Under the pieces are notes generated by a model. The model was not told the DNA's origin and did no database searches. It saw only the letters and a list, made by a program, of their open reading frames with translations. A stretch of DNA of 64,000 bases from Sphaerisporangium fuscum (GTDB taxonomy: Bacteria > Actinomycetota > Actinomycetes > Streptosporangiales > Streptosporangiaceae), in assembly GCF_018531465.1 (NCBI RefSeq), contig NZ_JAHDTF010000039.1, forward strand, positions 46,271 through 110,270, read 5' to 3'. Positions 35,700 to 43,894 of the stretch are shown here, one piece after another; position 1 is the first letter of the stretch; each line of letters begins with the position of its first letter. The position numbers and the translations under genes are program-made.

Positions 35700-36482
35700 A
35701 TGGAGCTGAACGGACGTCCCGTGACCGCCGAGGAGCTGGGCGCGCTCGCGCTCTACAACTACGGCCACTTCACCACCATGCTGGTGGAGCACGGGCGGGT
35801 GCGCGGCCTCTCCCGCCATCTCGACCGGCTCCTCGGCGACTGCCGCATCCTGCACGGCGTCGACCTCGACCTCGACCGGGTGCGCCACCTGGCGCGCAGG
35901 GCCGCCTCGGCGCCCTCGCCGGTCGTCGTCAGGGTCACGGTGTTCGACCCCGAGTTCGACATGGCGCACCCGGCGGCCAAGGCGAGCCCCGAGGTCCTCG
36001 TGACCACGCGTCCCGCCCCGTCCGGCCTGCCCCCGTTGACGCTCGGGGTCGTGGAGTACGAGCGCGACCTGCCCGAGGTGAAGCACTGCGGGCTGTTCGG
36101 CCCCCTGATGCACCGCCGTTTCGCCCAGCTCGGCGGCACCGACGACGTGGTGTTCGCCGACGGCCGGCAGTGCCTCAGCGAGGGGCCCAGCTGGAACATC
36201 GGGTTCGTGCGCGACGGGCGGGTCGTCTGGCCCGGCTCCGGCCACCTCAACGGGGTCACGATGCGCCTGCTGAACGACGTCATGACCAGGGCCGGCATCC
36301 CCTTCGGCACCGCGTCCGTCGGCACCGGGGACCTCGCGTCGATGAGCGCCGCCTTCGTCACCAACGCCACCGTCGGCGTACGTCCCGTGCGGGCGATCGA
36401 CGCCGCGGAGTTCCCCGCCGACCATCCGCTGGTCACCACTCTGCGCCGCGAGTACACCGCCCTCCCGGGCGAGCCCTTGTAG
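35700..36482 (+). CDS. Aminotransferase class IV family protein
   Basis: A 260-aa PLP fold-type IV enzyme (branched-chain aminotransferase / aminodeoxychorismate lyase / D-amino acid aminotransferase superfamily). The N-terminal substrate part has YNYGHFTTMLVEHGRVRGLSRHLDRLL. The PLP lysine is expected in PEVKHCGLFGPLMHRRFAQ, and the cofactor cup includes VVFADGRQCLSEGPSWNIGFV. The family Glu is present in LSEG. The reaction is transamination or lyase, and the substrate is unknown. The ATG at 35700 follows a GTG at 35697; either may be used. It may be transcribed with the SARP gene, which ends 70 bp upstream, but a link to the RiPP locus is not shown. Confidence 0.8.
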   Translation: MELNGRPVTAEELGALALYNYGHFTTMLVEHGRVRGLSRHLDRLLGDCRILHGVDLDLDRVRHLARRAASAPSPVVVRVTVFDPEFDMAHPAAKASPEVLVTTRPAPSGLPPLTLGVVEYERDLPEVKHCGLFGPLMHRRFAQLGGTDDVVFADGRQCLSEGPSWNIGFVRDGRVVWPGSGHLNGVTMRLLNDVMTRAGIPFGTASVGTGDLASMSAAFVTNATVGVRPVRAIDAAEFPADHPLVTTLRREYTALPGEPL

Positions 36483-36485
36483 TGG

Positions 36486-37043
36486 CTACGGCCGGTCCAC
36501 CCGGTACACGTAGTGCAGGGGGGCGTCGATCGGGTTGTCCGGCTCCAGCTCCCCCTCGCCCACCCGCCGGAAGCCCGCCTTCTCCAGAGCCCGCCACGAC
36601 GCGCGGTTGGCCGCCACCACCGGCACCAGCAGGCAGGTGGCATCGGGATGATCGGACCAGGTCCTGGTCACCATCGAGGCGATCATGCGGGGGCCGAGGC
36701 CGCGCCCGACGCGCCCGGGGTCGCCGATGAGGTAGTCGACGCTCATCGCGCCGGCCGGGACCTCGACGATGGGCGTCAGATCGGCGGCGTAGGCGGGGTA
36801 GTCGGCCAGCCGGCAGCGCTGGATCAGCCCCACCGGCAGGCCGTCGAGGAGCGTGAGGAAGTCCTCCGACGGCTCCTCGCCGCGGGCGGCGGGACCGAAG
36901 TCGCGGCGCACGGCCTCGGGCGAGGTCTCGTGGTTCCACCAGCGGGCGACGTGCGGCTGCTCCAGCCACCCTCGTAGCAGGGGGAAGTCGGTCTCGCCGA
37001 GCCGGCGGAAGGTGATCACCACATCGAGCGCCGAGCCGTCCAT
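36486..37043 (-). CDS. GNAT acetyltransferase of the AAC(6')/IucB-like group
   Basis: A 185-aa acetyltransferase. The opening VVITFRRLGETDFPLLRGWLEQPHVARWW with a following acidic loop is characteristic of Acetyltransf_8 proteins, including aminoglycoside 6'-N-acetyltransferases and siderophore acylases. The acetyl-CoA loop is RVGRGLGPRMI near residue 122, and the substrate-facing strand is MSVDYLIGDP. An antibiotic-modifying role is possible, but many intrinsic members have unknown substrates. The ATG at 37043 is supported by the motif position. It converges with the aminotransferase gene, with 3 bp between the stop codons. Confidence 0.75.
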   Translation of the reverse strand: MDGSALDVVITFRRLGETDFPLLRGWLEQPHVARWWNHETSPEAVRRDFGPAARGEEPSEDFLTLLDGLPVGLIQRCRLADYPAYAADLTPIVEVPAGAMSVDYLIGDPGRVGRGLGPRMIASMVTRTWSDHPDATCLLVPVVAANRASWRALEKAGFRRVGEGELEPDNPIDAPLHYVYRVDRP

Positions 37044-37110
37044 GCGGCGACGGTAGCAACGCGGCCCTTCCCCCAGAAAGCCGTTTTCCGGCGGCTCACC
37101 CGACGGACCG

Positions 37111-37962
37111 TCAGCGGCGGAGCGGGACGGTGCCGGTGGCGGTGGCGGCCAGGTCCTCGTAGACGGCGGGGACGGTGGTGAAGGCGGCCAGCGTGATGGT
37201 CTTGTTGCGGCCGTGGTAGTCGCTGGACCCCGTGACGCGCAGGCCGAGGTCGCGGGCGAGGGAGCGCACATGCTCGCGATCCTCGGGCGTGTGGTCGGCG
37301 TGGCCGGCTTCGACGCCCCACAGCCCGGCCGCGGCCAGCTCGGCGATCAGCGAGTCGGGGACGATGTGCCCCCGGCGGCCCGCCCGGGGATGCGCGAGCA
37401 CCGGGACCCCTCCCGCCTCCCGTGCCAGCCGGACCGCCGTGAAGACGTCGATGTCGTCCTTCGGCAGGCGGTAGCGGCGGCCGAGCCACTCCGGTCCGAA
37501 GGCCTCGTCGACCGATCCCACCAGTCCTCTCCGCATGAGCGCGTGCGCGATGTGCGGACGTCCCACGGTTCCGCCCGGCGCGTCGGCGAGGACCTCGGCG
37601 AGGGTGACGTCGATGCCGTCGGCGTTCAGCAGCTCGACCATGCGCCGGGCCCGCGTCTCCCGCGATTCCCGCACCCTCGCCATCTCCGCCGAAAGCCCCT
37701 CGTGGGCCGGGTCGAACAGGTAGACCAGCAGATGGAGCCCCACGCCCGGCCCGTCGCCGTACCACCTCGCGGACAGCTCCGCCCCGCGCACCAGCGTCAG
37801 CCCCGGCGGCAGCGCCTCCGCCGCGGCCGCCCACCCGGCGGTGGTGTCGTGATCGGTGATCGCGACCACGTCGAGCCCCGCCCCGGCGGCCTTGCCCATG
37901 AGCTCGGCGGGGGTGTCGGTGCCGTCGCTGGCCGTGGAGTGGGCGTGCAGGTCGATCCGCAT
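37111..37962 (-). CDS. PHP-domain phosphoesterase
   Basis: A 283-aa polymerase-and-histidinol-phosphatase domain protein. Metal ligands: MRIDLHAHSTASDGTD (His6, His8, Asp13), ITDHDT, GAELSA, VLAHPRAG, and the C-terminal SSDYHGRNK. The family includes the RNase AM/YciV enzymes that cleave short 5'-phosphorylated RNA or pAp. That activity is plausible here but unproven. It is cytoplasmic. The ATG at 37962 directly opens the first metal motif, so the start is secure. It is followed by the GNAT gene on the same strand and preceded by the SWIM protein gene (82 bp away). Confidence 0.85.
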   Translation of the reverse strand: MRIDLHAHSTASDGTDTPAELMGKAAGAGLDVVAITDHDTTAGWAAAAEALPPGLTLVRGAELSARWYGDGPGVGLHLLVYLFDPAHEGLSAEMARVRESRETRARRMVELLNADGIDVTLAEVLADAPGGTVGRPHIAHALMRRGLVGSVDEAFGPEWLGRRYRLPKDDIDVFTAVRLAREAGGVPVLAHPRAGRRGHIVPDSLIAELAAAGLWGVEAGHADHTPEDREHVRSLARDLGLRVTGSSDYHGRNKTITLAAFTTVPAVYEDLAATATGTVPLRR

Positions 37963-38044
37963 ACCGCCAAGCCTGTCAGCATTCGCGCTGCTTGGGGAAC
38001 CGCCGGATGCGCCTCGTCCCCGGGCGACCAGCGCGCCGGCCGTG

Positions 38045-38605
38045 TCACCCGGCCGCGGTGAAGTAGGCGGCCGGATCAAGGGAGTTGAGCGCGATCCAGC
38101 GCTGCGCCGTCGCTTCGGCGGGCGCCTGGCCGCCGCCCGGCGAAGCGTGGAAGAAGCCCTGCACGTCGAGAGCGATGCGGGGGTCGTCGTCGATGCGCCG
38201 CGCCATGTCGTAGTAGACGGCCAGCTCATGGGCGCACCGCGGGGTGGCGGCCGGGCAGGAGCAGTCGACGCTGTCGAGGACCGGCGCGAGCGGATGGCCC
38301 GCCTCGGCGATCGCGCAGTACAGATCGTCGGTGAGCAGGGGCTGGATGCCGCTCAGCTGACGGGAGATCTCGGCCGTCGCCCCCGCGGACATCGGCGCGA
38401 CCTCGATCGTGACCACCGAGGTGCCGCGACCTCGGTGCACGACGGCGCGCACCGTCCGGCCGTCGAACGTGATCTGCACCTTCCTGTCGCGCGCCATGCG
38501 CCGGGCACTCGGCAGCTGGGGATCGGGACGGGTCTGGCGCAACGACTCGGCGAACCGGACCCAGTCCTTGCCCCACTTCGTGTAACCGTAGTCGTGGTCG
38601 GCCAT
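38045..38605 (-). CDS. SWIM zinc-finger protein paired with the SNF2 helicase
   Basis: A 186-aa protein. The SWIM finger DCSCPAATPRCAHELAVYYDMA has the CxCx6CxH set Cys115, Cys117, Cys124 and His126. The N-terminal half (KWGKDWVRFAESLRQ) matches the small SWIM proteins that accompany bacterial SNF2 helicases. SWIM domains bind nucleic acid or protein partners. The ATG at 38605 lies only 2 bp past the helicase stop codon, so translation is coupled and the two products probably act as one complex. In other actinobacteria the pair is associated with DNA repair or defence-like loci; here its role is unknown. Confidence 0.8.
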   Translation of the reverse strand: MADHDYGYTKWGKDWVRFAESLRQTRPDPQLPSARRMARDRKVQITFDGRTVRAVVHRGRGTSVVTIEVAPMSAGATAEISRQLSGIQPLLTDDLYCAIAEAGHPLAPVLDSVDCSCPAATPRCAHELAVYYDMARRIDDDPRIALDVQGFFHASPGGGQAPAEATAQRWIALNSLDPAAYFTAAG

Positions 38606-38607
38606 GG

Positions 38608-40407
38608 TCAGTTGACTCGCTTCCTGCGCAGGACCTCGATGAGACGGTCGTCGTCCAGGCGGGCCAGCTCGGCGACGCTGGACATGTCGGCGATGTCCGA
38701 CAGCGCGGACTTGCGGTCGTGCATGGCCGCGATGTGCTCCTCGATGGTGGATCCGGTGGTCAGGGTGGTGACGGTGACCGTGCGGGTCTGACCGATCCGG
38801 TGGACCCGGTCGGACGCCTGGGCCTCCACGGCCGGGTTCCACCACCGGTCGAAGTGGATGACGTCGGCCGCGCGCGTGAGCGTGAGCCCGGTGCCCCCGG
38901 CCTTCAGGCTGAGGACGAGCACCTTCGGGCCGTCGTCGGACTGGAACCGGCGGACGATGTCGGCCCGTTGCTCCGGGTTCAGGCCGCCGTGGAAGAACGG
39001 CGTACTCACCCCGAACCGTTCGGCGAAGTGCCGGACCAGCAGCTCACCGGTCTGCCGGTACTGGGTGAAGACGAGGGCCGGAGAGTCGTTCTCCAGGTTG
39101 TTGGCCACGATGTCGGTGCACAGGTCGAGCTTTCCCGACCTGCCCGACAGCTCACCGAGGTCGTCGGTGATCAGGCCCGGATGGTTGCAGACCTGCTTGA
39201 GCGAGGTCAGGACGGCGAGCACCTTGGTCTGCCGCTGGGCGCCACTGCCGAAGCCGTCGTCGATGACCTGCTCCAGCAGCCGGTCGTACAGCCTCTCCTG
39301 CTCCTCGGTGAGGTCGCAGATGAGATCGGCGTGGATCTTCGGCGGGAGCGACCTCGCGACCTGGGACTTCTTGCGCATCAGCACGACCGGCTCGATGGCA
39401 CCGCGCAGCCGGGCGGAAGCGGCCTGGGAGCCGTCCGCGATCGGCCGCACGAAACGACGGTGGAACTGCGCCCGGTTCCCGAACAGGTGCGGCGCGACCA
39501 GATCGAGCAGGGCCCACAGCTCGTCGAGGTGGTTCTCGACGGGCGTCCCGGTCAGGGCGATCCGCGCGTCGGCCGCGATGGTGCGCGCGGCCTTCGACAC
39601 CTGCGTACCGGGGTTCTTCAGGTTCTGCGCCTCGTCGAAGATCACGGTGCTCCACTGGATCCCCGCCAGGGCCGGGCTGTGCGTACGCAGGGTGGGATAG
39701 CCGGTGAGCACCACCGTGCCGTCGTCCACCTCGGGCAGCGGCCCGCCGCGCCAGGTCGCCGCCCGCAGGCCAGGTGCGAACCGCGCGATCTCGTGTGCCC
39801 AGTTCCCCACCAACGACGTGGGACAGACCACCAGTTGCGGCCCCTTCCCGGCCCGTCCGGCGACACAGCCGATGGTCTGCAGGGTCTTGCCGAGTCCCAT
39901 CTCGTCGGCCAGCACCGCGCCGCCGTGCGTCTCGATGGTCTCGCGCAGCCAGCTCACCCCGCGCACCTGGTACGGGCGCAGCTTGGCGGTGAGCGCCGTG
40001 CGCATCTCGGCCCCCACCGCGGTGGTGCGGCGGAAGACGCCGCTCGCGTGTTCCGCCGTCGTGACGGCGACACCCGTGGCGTCGGGGACCGCGTGCGCGG
40101 CGATCGGCAGAGCCGGCTCGCCGCCCGCGATCCACGACCGCCAGACGTCCACCGACCGGCCGGCCGAGTCGAGGGGCACGGCCAGGAGCCGGTCCGGCTC
40201 GATCAGCACGCAATCGACGTCGGACACCTTGAGCCTGCCGAGGTCCGGCGTCGGCACGACCAGGGGGATGGTCTCGACGTCACCGACCGGCGGGGCCGCC
40301 CCCACGGCGCCGCCGGCCCAGCTCCACAGGGCGAACATGTGCCGGTCGGGCAGGTAGGTGGCCTGAACGTCCGGCCGCGCCTCGGGAAGTTTCTGCTTGG
40401 TTCCCAT
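38608..40407 (-). CDS. SNF2-family DNA-dependent ATPase (compact, 599 aa)
   Basis: A Swi2/Snf2 ATPase. Motif I is DEMGLGKTLQT (GLGKT at residues 171-175), motif II is FDEAQNLKNP (DEAQ at 258-261, the DEAQ variant) and motif III is LTGTPVENHLDELW. The second RecA lobe holds VFTQYRQTGELL, SLKAGGTGLTLTRAADVIHFDRWWNP and ASDRVHRIGQTR. It translocates on duplex DNA. The N-terminal part (1-130) is short; related bacterial SNF2 proteins with a fused SWIM run to about 1000 aa, whereas here SWIM is a separate downstream gene. It starts 4 bp beyond the DHA2 transporter stop, so the transporter, helicase and SWIM genes may be one transcript. Confidence 0.88.
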   Translation of the reverse strand: MGTKQKLPEARPDVQATYLPDRHMFALWSWAGGAVGAAPPVGDVETIPLVVPTPDLGRLKVSDVDCVLIEPDRLLAVPLDSAGRSVDVWRSWIAGGEPALPIAAHAVPDATGVAVTTAEHASGVFRRTTAVGAEMRTALTAKLRPYQVRGVSWLRETIETHGGAVLADEMGLGKTLQTIGCVAGRAGKGPQLVVCPTSLVGNWAHEIARFAPGLRAATWRGGPLPEVDDGTVVLTGYPTLRTHSPALAGIQWSTVIFDEAQNLKNPGTQVSKAARTIAADARIALTGTPVENHLDELWALLDLVAPHLFGNRAQFHRRFVRPIADGSQAASARLRGAIEPVVLMRKKSQVARSLPPKIHADLICDLTEEQERLYDRLLEQVIDDGFGSGAQRQTKVLAVLTSLKQVCNHPGLITDDLGELSGRSGKLDLCTDIVANNLENDSPALVFTQYRQTGELLVRHFAERFGVSTPFFHGGLNPEQRADIVRRFQSDDGPKVLVLSLKAGGTGLTLTRAADVIHFDRWWNPAVEAQASDRVHRIGQTRTVTVTTLTTGSTIEEHIAAMHDRKSALSDIADMSSVAELARLDDDRLIEVLRRKRVN

Positions 40408-40411
40408 GGCG

Positions 40412-42043
40412 TCAGCGGCTGCCCACGTAGGCGCCCTCGCGGGCGGTCAGGTCCTCGGCCCCGGCCCAGGTGACCGTCTCGTCCGCGGTCGGGCCGCCGT
40501 CCCGCGCGGGCTCCGGCTCGCCCCCGGCGGCCGCGGGCTTGCGGACCACGCGCAGGGCGAGCAGCAGCACGGCCGCGCCGAAGAGCGCGGCGAACATGAT
40601 CCACACCGCGCCGACATGCATGGCGTGGACGAACGCGTCGTCGGCGGCGTGCCCGAGCGCGGGCAGGTGGGACGTGGTGGCGACGTGCCGCGCCTGTTCG
40701 GCGGACACCCGCGCCTGCTCCCGTACCGCTCCGGGGACACCGTCCAGCGACGGCTCGATCGCGCGTCGGTACACGATCGACATGATCGTGCCGCCGACGG
40801 CGATACCGATCACACTGCCGGTCTGCCGCACGGTGTTGGTGACGGCCGACCCGGCACCGGCCCGCTCCGGCGGCAGCGTGCTGATCAGCGCCGCGGTCAC
40901 CGGGCCGAGCACCATGCCGATGGACAGGCCCTGGACCAGCAGCACGGCCTCGATCCAGACGAGGGGCGTGCCCGGTCCGAAGAGCTCGTACGCGCCCATG
41001 GTCAGCGCCGCGACGATCAGCGCCGGCACGGCGACGAGCCGCAGCGACCAGCGGTGCACCAGGCGGGCGCCGACGGGCGCGCCGAAGATCGCGCCGAGCG
41101 CGGTCGGGAGGCCGGCCAGGCCCGCCTCGATCGGCGAGTAGCCGCGCACGCCCTGCAGGTAGAACGCGTTGTAGAAGGTGACGGCGGACACGGCGAACAG
41201 GAGCAGGCCGAGCGCCACGTTGCCGCCGCCGAACACGCGCTGGGCGAGCAGCCGTGGATCGAAGCTCGGCGTCTTGCTGCGCAGTTCGACGCGGACGAAC
41301 ACGGTCAGCAGGATCAGCCCGACGACGATCGGCGCCCAGACGTCCGTGCGGCCCCAGGCCGCCACCTGACCGGCGCGGATCAGTCCGTAGGCGAGCGCCG
41401 CGAGACCGGTGATGGACAGCAGCATCCCGGCCAGGTCCAGCGGTCGCACGACGGGGCTGCGGAAGTTCGGGACCAGCAGGGCGATGCCGATCAGCGCGAG
41501 GACCGCGACCGGGACGTTGACCAGGAAGACCGAGCCCCACCAGAAGTGGTCGAGCAGCACACCGGCGAGCACCGGGCCCACGGCCATGCCGACACCGGCG
41601 GAGGTCGAGGAGATGGCGATCGCGGTCGACCGCGCCGGGCCGGTGAACGTCCATATGAGGATGGCCATGTTGGCCGGCATGATCAGCGCGCTGCCGACGC
41701 CCATCGCCGCCCGCGCGGCGATGAGCTGCCCCGCGTCTCCCGCGTACGCCGCCCACACCGAGGACGCGGCGAAGACCACCAGGCCCGCCGCGAGCACGGC
41801 CCGGTGGCCGAAGCGGTCGCCCAGCGCACCCGCGGTGAACATCAAGGTGGCGAAGGCCAGCGTGTACGAGCCGGTGGCCCACTGCAGCTCGGCCGGGCCG
41901 GCGTTCAGCCCCCGGACCGGGTCCGCGAGGGTCTCCAGGGTGGTACTCAGGACGGTGTTGTCCAGCCAGATCAGCAGTGAACACACCATGAGAACGGCAA
42001 GAACCAACCGCTGCCTGGACTTCGGCAACGTGGATGTAGTCAT
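40412..42043 (-). CDS. DHA2-family multidrug MFS exporter (14-TM)
   Basis: A 543-aa transporter with about 14 helices. The DHA2 motif at the first helix is LLIWLDNTVLSTTLETLA. Motif A GALGDRFGHRAVL lies near residue 75, and motif C is in ISSTSAGVGMAVGPVLAGVLLDHFWWGSVFLVNVPVA. A polar 35-aa cytoplasmic tail ends the protein. Substrates are usually drugs or dyes exported by proton antiport. The ATG at 42043 begins MTTSTLPKSRQR. The upstream region carries two imperfect 42-44 bp repeats with TGTCAAT boxes, likely binding sites of an unlinked or distant regulator; no TetR gene is adjacent. Confidence 0.88.
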   Translation of the reverse strand: MTTSTLPKSRQRLVLAVLMVCSLLIWLDNTVLSTTLETLADPVRGLNAGPAELQWATGSYTLAFATLMFTAGALGDRFGHRAVLAAGLVVFAASSVWAAYAGDAGQLIAARAAMGVGSALIMPANMAILIWTFTGPARSTAIAISSTSAGVGMAVGPVLAGVLLDHFWWGSVFLVNVPVAVLALIGIALLVPNFRSPVVRPLDLAGMLLSITGLAALAYGLIRAGQVAAWGRTDVWAPIVVGLILLTVFVRVELRSKTPSFDPRLLAQRVFGGGNVALGLLLFAVSAVTFYNAFYLQGVRGYSPIEAGLAGLPTALGAIFGAPVGARLVHRWSLRLVAVPALIVAALTMGAYELFGPGTPLVWIEAVLLVQGLSIGMVLGPVTAALISTLPPERAGAGSAVTNTVRQTGSVIGIAVGGTIMSIVYRRAIEPSLDGVPGAVREQARVSAEQARHVATTSHLPALGHAADDAFVHAMHVGAVWIMFAALFGAAVLLLALRVVRKPAAAGGEPEPARDGGPTADETVTWAGAEDLTAREGAYVGSR

Positions 42044-42148
42044 GAATTCCTTCGGATGCGGTCTTGGAAAATCCGACGAACGGACCGTAGACAACCATCG
42101 GGCGTATGTCAATTCCCCGGCGGCCGGTAACGGCCGGCGATTTTCCGG

Positions 42149-42260
42149 CGCACCCGGGGGCATGCCGCCAGGTGTTCTGTCAATTCTTGAAGATGTGAGC
42201 GGACCGGCGGTTCAGTGCGCCCCCCGAGGGCATATCGCCGAGCGCCCTGTCAATCTCTGA
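42149..42260. repeat. Two imperfect 42-44 bp repeats with TGTCAAT boxes upstream of the DHA2 exporter
   Basis: Copy 1 (42149-42190) and copy 2 (42217-42260) share GCGC(A/C)CCC, GGGGGCAT/GAGGGCAT, CGCC and then CTGTCAAT(T/C)(C/T)(T/C)TGA. A third TGTCAATT occurs at 42107. The TGTCAAT boxes are spaced 70-71 bp apart, about seven helical turns. This fits an operator array for a repressor of the exporter, or an old duplication. Confidence 0.55.
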
Positions 42261-42495
42261 TCCTGTTTTGACTTCGCGTTGATTCCGTGCCCACCCCCTG
42301 GCCCGCCTCTGTCCCGCCCCGCGTCCCCGCGTCGTGCGCCGCACCGGCAACGGGGCACGCTGGTGAGGTGCCGTGCGGCCGCTCCCGGAGCCCGTCCTGG
42401 GGCCGCCGGGAGCGGCAGAGAACTCAGACGGCCATCCCGATCTTTTCCGCCTATCGGTTCAGCAGGCCGAAATCTCTTCCCGGCCTATTTTCTGA

Positions 42496-42630
42496 ATGGC
42501 GGGATTAAAATTCACCCGGTTCAATGGAATGTACATGCTTCGAGAGACGGAGAATAACCCGACAAAGCAATGGTTCAACGAGAGCGGCAATTATGTCTCG
42601 GACATTCTCTCGGCGTGCTCATTGAGGTGA
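42496..42630 (+). CDS. Possible small protein (44 aa), unrecognised
   Basis: An ORF in an AT-richer island: begins MAGLKFTRFNGMYMLRETEN and ends DILSACSLR. Over its last 34 codons third-position GC is about 73%, while first and second positions are each about 39%, the pattern expected of real coding DNA here. The other two frames do not show it. No good ribosome binding site precedes either ATG (42496 or 42529). There is no signal peptide and no known family. It could be a small gene, a precursor-like peptide, or a remnant of a larger transferred gene. Confidence 0.3.
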   Translation: MAGLKFTRFNGMYMLRETENNPTKQWFNESGNYVSDILSACSLR

Positions 42631-42684
42631 TCTCATCCACTTCGAAAACCGTCTCCTAGCATAGAAGTCGTCGAGATCACCTCA
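42623..42684. repeat. 12-bp inverted repeat overlapping the end of the small ORF
   Basis: TGAGGTGATCTC (42623-42634) and its exact complement GAGATCACCTCA (42673-42684), separated by 38 bp. It is too widely spaced for a typical terminator. It could be a recombination or mobile-element end, or a looped operator. Confidence 0.5.
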
Positions 42685-42940
42685 CTGGTCTCCGTTCTCC
42701 ATGTCCGGGCGACAACCCACGATCCCTTGACGACCCGCCACGATCCTTGACTTCCCGGCATCGGGGATAAACCTGGGATCGGGCCCACGGCATCACATGA
42801 CGCGCCGGCGCCGTACCGCGACGCGCCCTCGGCGTGCCGGCGTCTTTCGCCTCTTCGGCGGCTCGTCTGATCAAACGGGCATTTGCTCGCAGCGAGCCTC
42901 GAACGCGCTCAGGAATTGGCACGCACCACCTGGTCGTACC

Positions 42941-43705
42941 TCAGCGCGGCCGGCGGCTGGGGAGCATGGCCAGGGCCTGGGAGCGCTGCGCGACAAGCTC
43001 GTCGTAGGTGCCGTCGCGCTCGGCCCAGCGGTGCATGTGGACGCCCTTCACGAGGATTTCGTGAGGGGTGGGGTCCTCCGAGAGCAGTTGCATGACCTCG
43101 GTGGCGAAGTCGTCGAGCGGTAGCGCGTGCGGGTTCACCTTTTCCTGGCCCGCTGTGGCGACGGCCGGGGGGACGAGCTCGACGACGCCGACGCCGGTGC
43201 CCTCGAGCTGCGCGCGCAGCGCCTCGCTGTAGGCGTGCACGGCGGCCTTCGAGGCGGCGTAGGTGGGCATGGGCGGGAACGGCAGGAAGGCGATGCCGGA
43301 GGTCACGGTGATGAAGGTGCCGGCGCCCCGCCGGACCAGATGCGGGGTGAAGGCGTCGATGACCCGGATGGTGCCGACCAGGTTGGTGTCGATCGTCGTC
43401 TCCGCCACCTCGAAGTGCGCGGGGTCGCGCAGGTCCTCCAGGAGCATGACGCCCGACATCGTCACCACGGTGTCCAGCTCGGGGTACCGGGCGAGCACGG
43501 CGTCACGGGCGGACGCGACGGAGGCACCGTCGGTGACGTCGATACCGAACGTGCCGAACCCTTCTTCGGCGAGTTCCGTCAGTGCCTCCGGGCTGCGGCC
43601 GCCGACGGCCACGGTGCTGCCCGCCGCGGCGAAACGCCGGGCCAGCTCTCGCCCGATACCTGAGGTTCCGCCGACGATGAGAACGGTGCGGTTTGAGAGA
43701 TCCAC
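42941..43705 (-). CDS. Short-chain dehydrogenase/reductase (DltE-like)
   Basis: A 254-aa classical SDR. The cofactor motif is TGxxxGIG-like in LIVGGTSGIGRELARRF (around residues 9-25). The usual NNAG is replaced by TMSGVM. The catalytic Ser is in VTSGIAFLPF, and Tyr-x3-Lys is in PTYAASKAAVHAYSEAL. It is an NAD(P)H oxidoreductase of unknown substrate. The GTG at 43705 (GGGAAGA upstream) is the likely start. It is divergent from the XRE-type regulator, and a palindromic operator sits between them, so the regulator probably controls it. Confidence 0.85.
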   Translation of the reverse strand: MDLSNRTVLIVGGTSGIGRELARRFAAAGSTVAVGGRSPEALTELAEEGFGTFGIDVTDGASVASARDAVLARYPELDTVVTMSGVMLLEDLRDPAHFEVAETTIDTNLVGTIRVIDAFTPHLVRRGAGTFITVTSGIAFLPFPPMPTYAASKAAVHAYSEALRAQLEGTGVGVVELVPPAVATAGQEKVNPHALPLDDFATEVMQLLSEDPTPHEILVKGVHMHRWAERDGTYDELVAQRSQALAMLPSRRPR

Positions 43706-43770
43706 GGGATCTTCCCTTCGGTCCAGGGCGCCGACGGCGTTCAGGCTCGCGGCGCGGACAGTGATGGTCT

Positions 43771-43788
43771 CTGTCTCGTCCGAGACAG
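43771..43788. promoter_or_regulatory. Palindromic operator between the SDR and XRE-type regulator genes
   Basis: The perfect palindrome CTGTCTCG TC CGAGACAG is centred between the divergent genes (43705 and 43895). It is the likely binding site of the neighbouring regulator. Confidence 0.6.
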
Positions 43789-43894
43789 TGCTACCGGAGT
43801 CTCCACGGCACACGCCGGAGGTGGGAGGGCCCCCGTCTTCCCTGGTCCTGCCAGGGCCCCCTCTGAGACACGGGCACCGCACTACGGTGGTGGT

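Larger units (their letters stand above)
42044..42940. other. Long AT-richer spacer between the DHA2 exporter and the SDR
   Basis: About 900 bp. It includes the TGTCAAT-containing repeats (42107-42260), a possible 44-aa gene (42496-42630) and an inverted repeat (42623-42684). Composition drops in GC at 42430-42700, unlike the surrounding DNA. No other supported gene is present. Confidence 0.5.
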
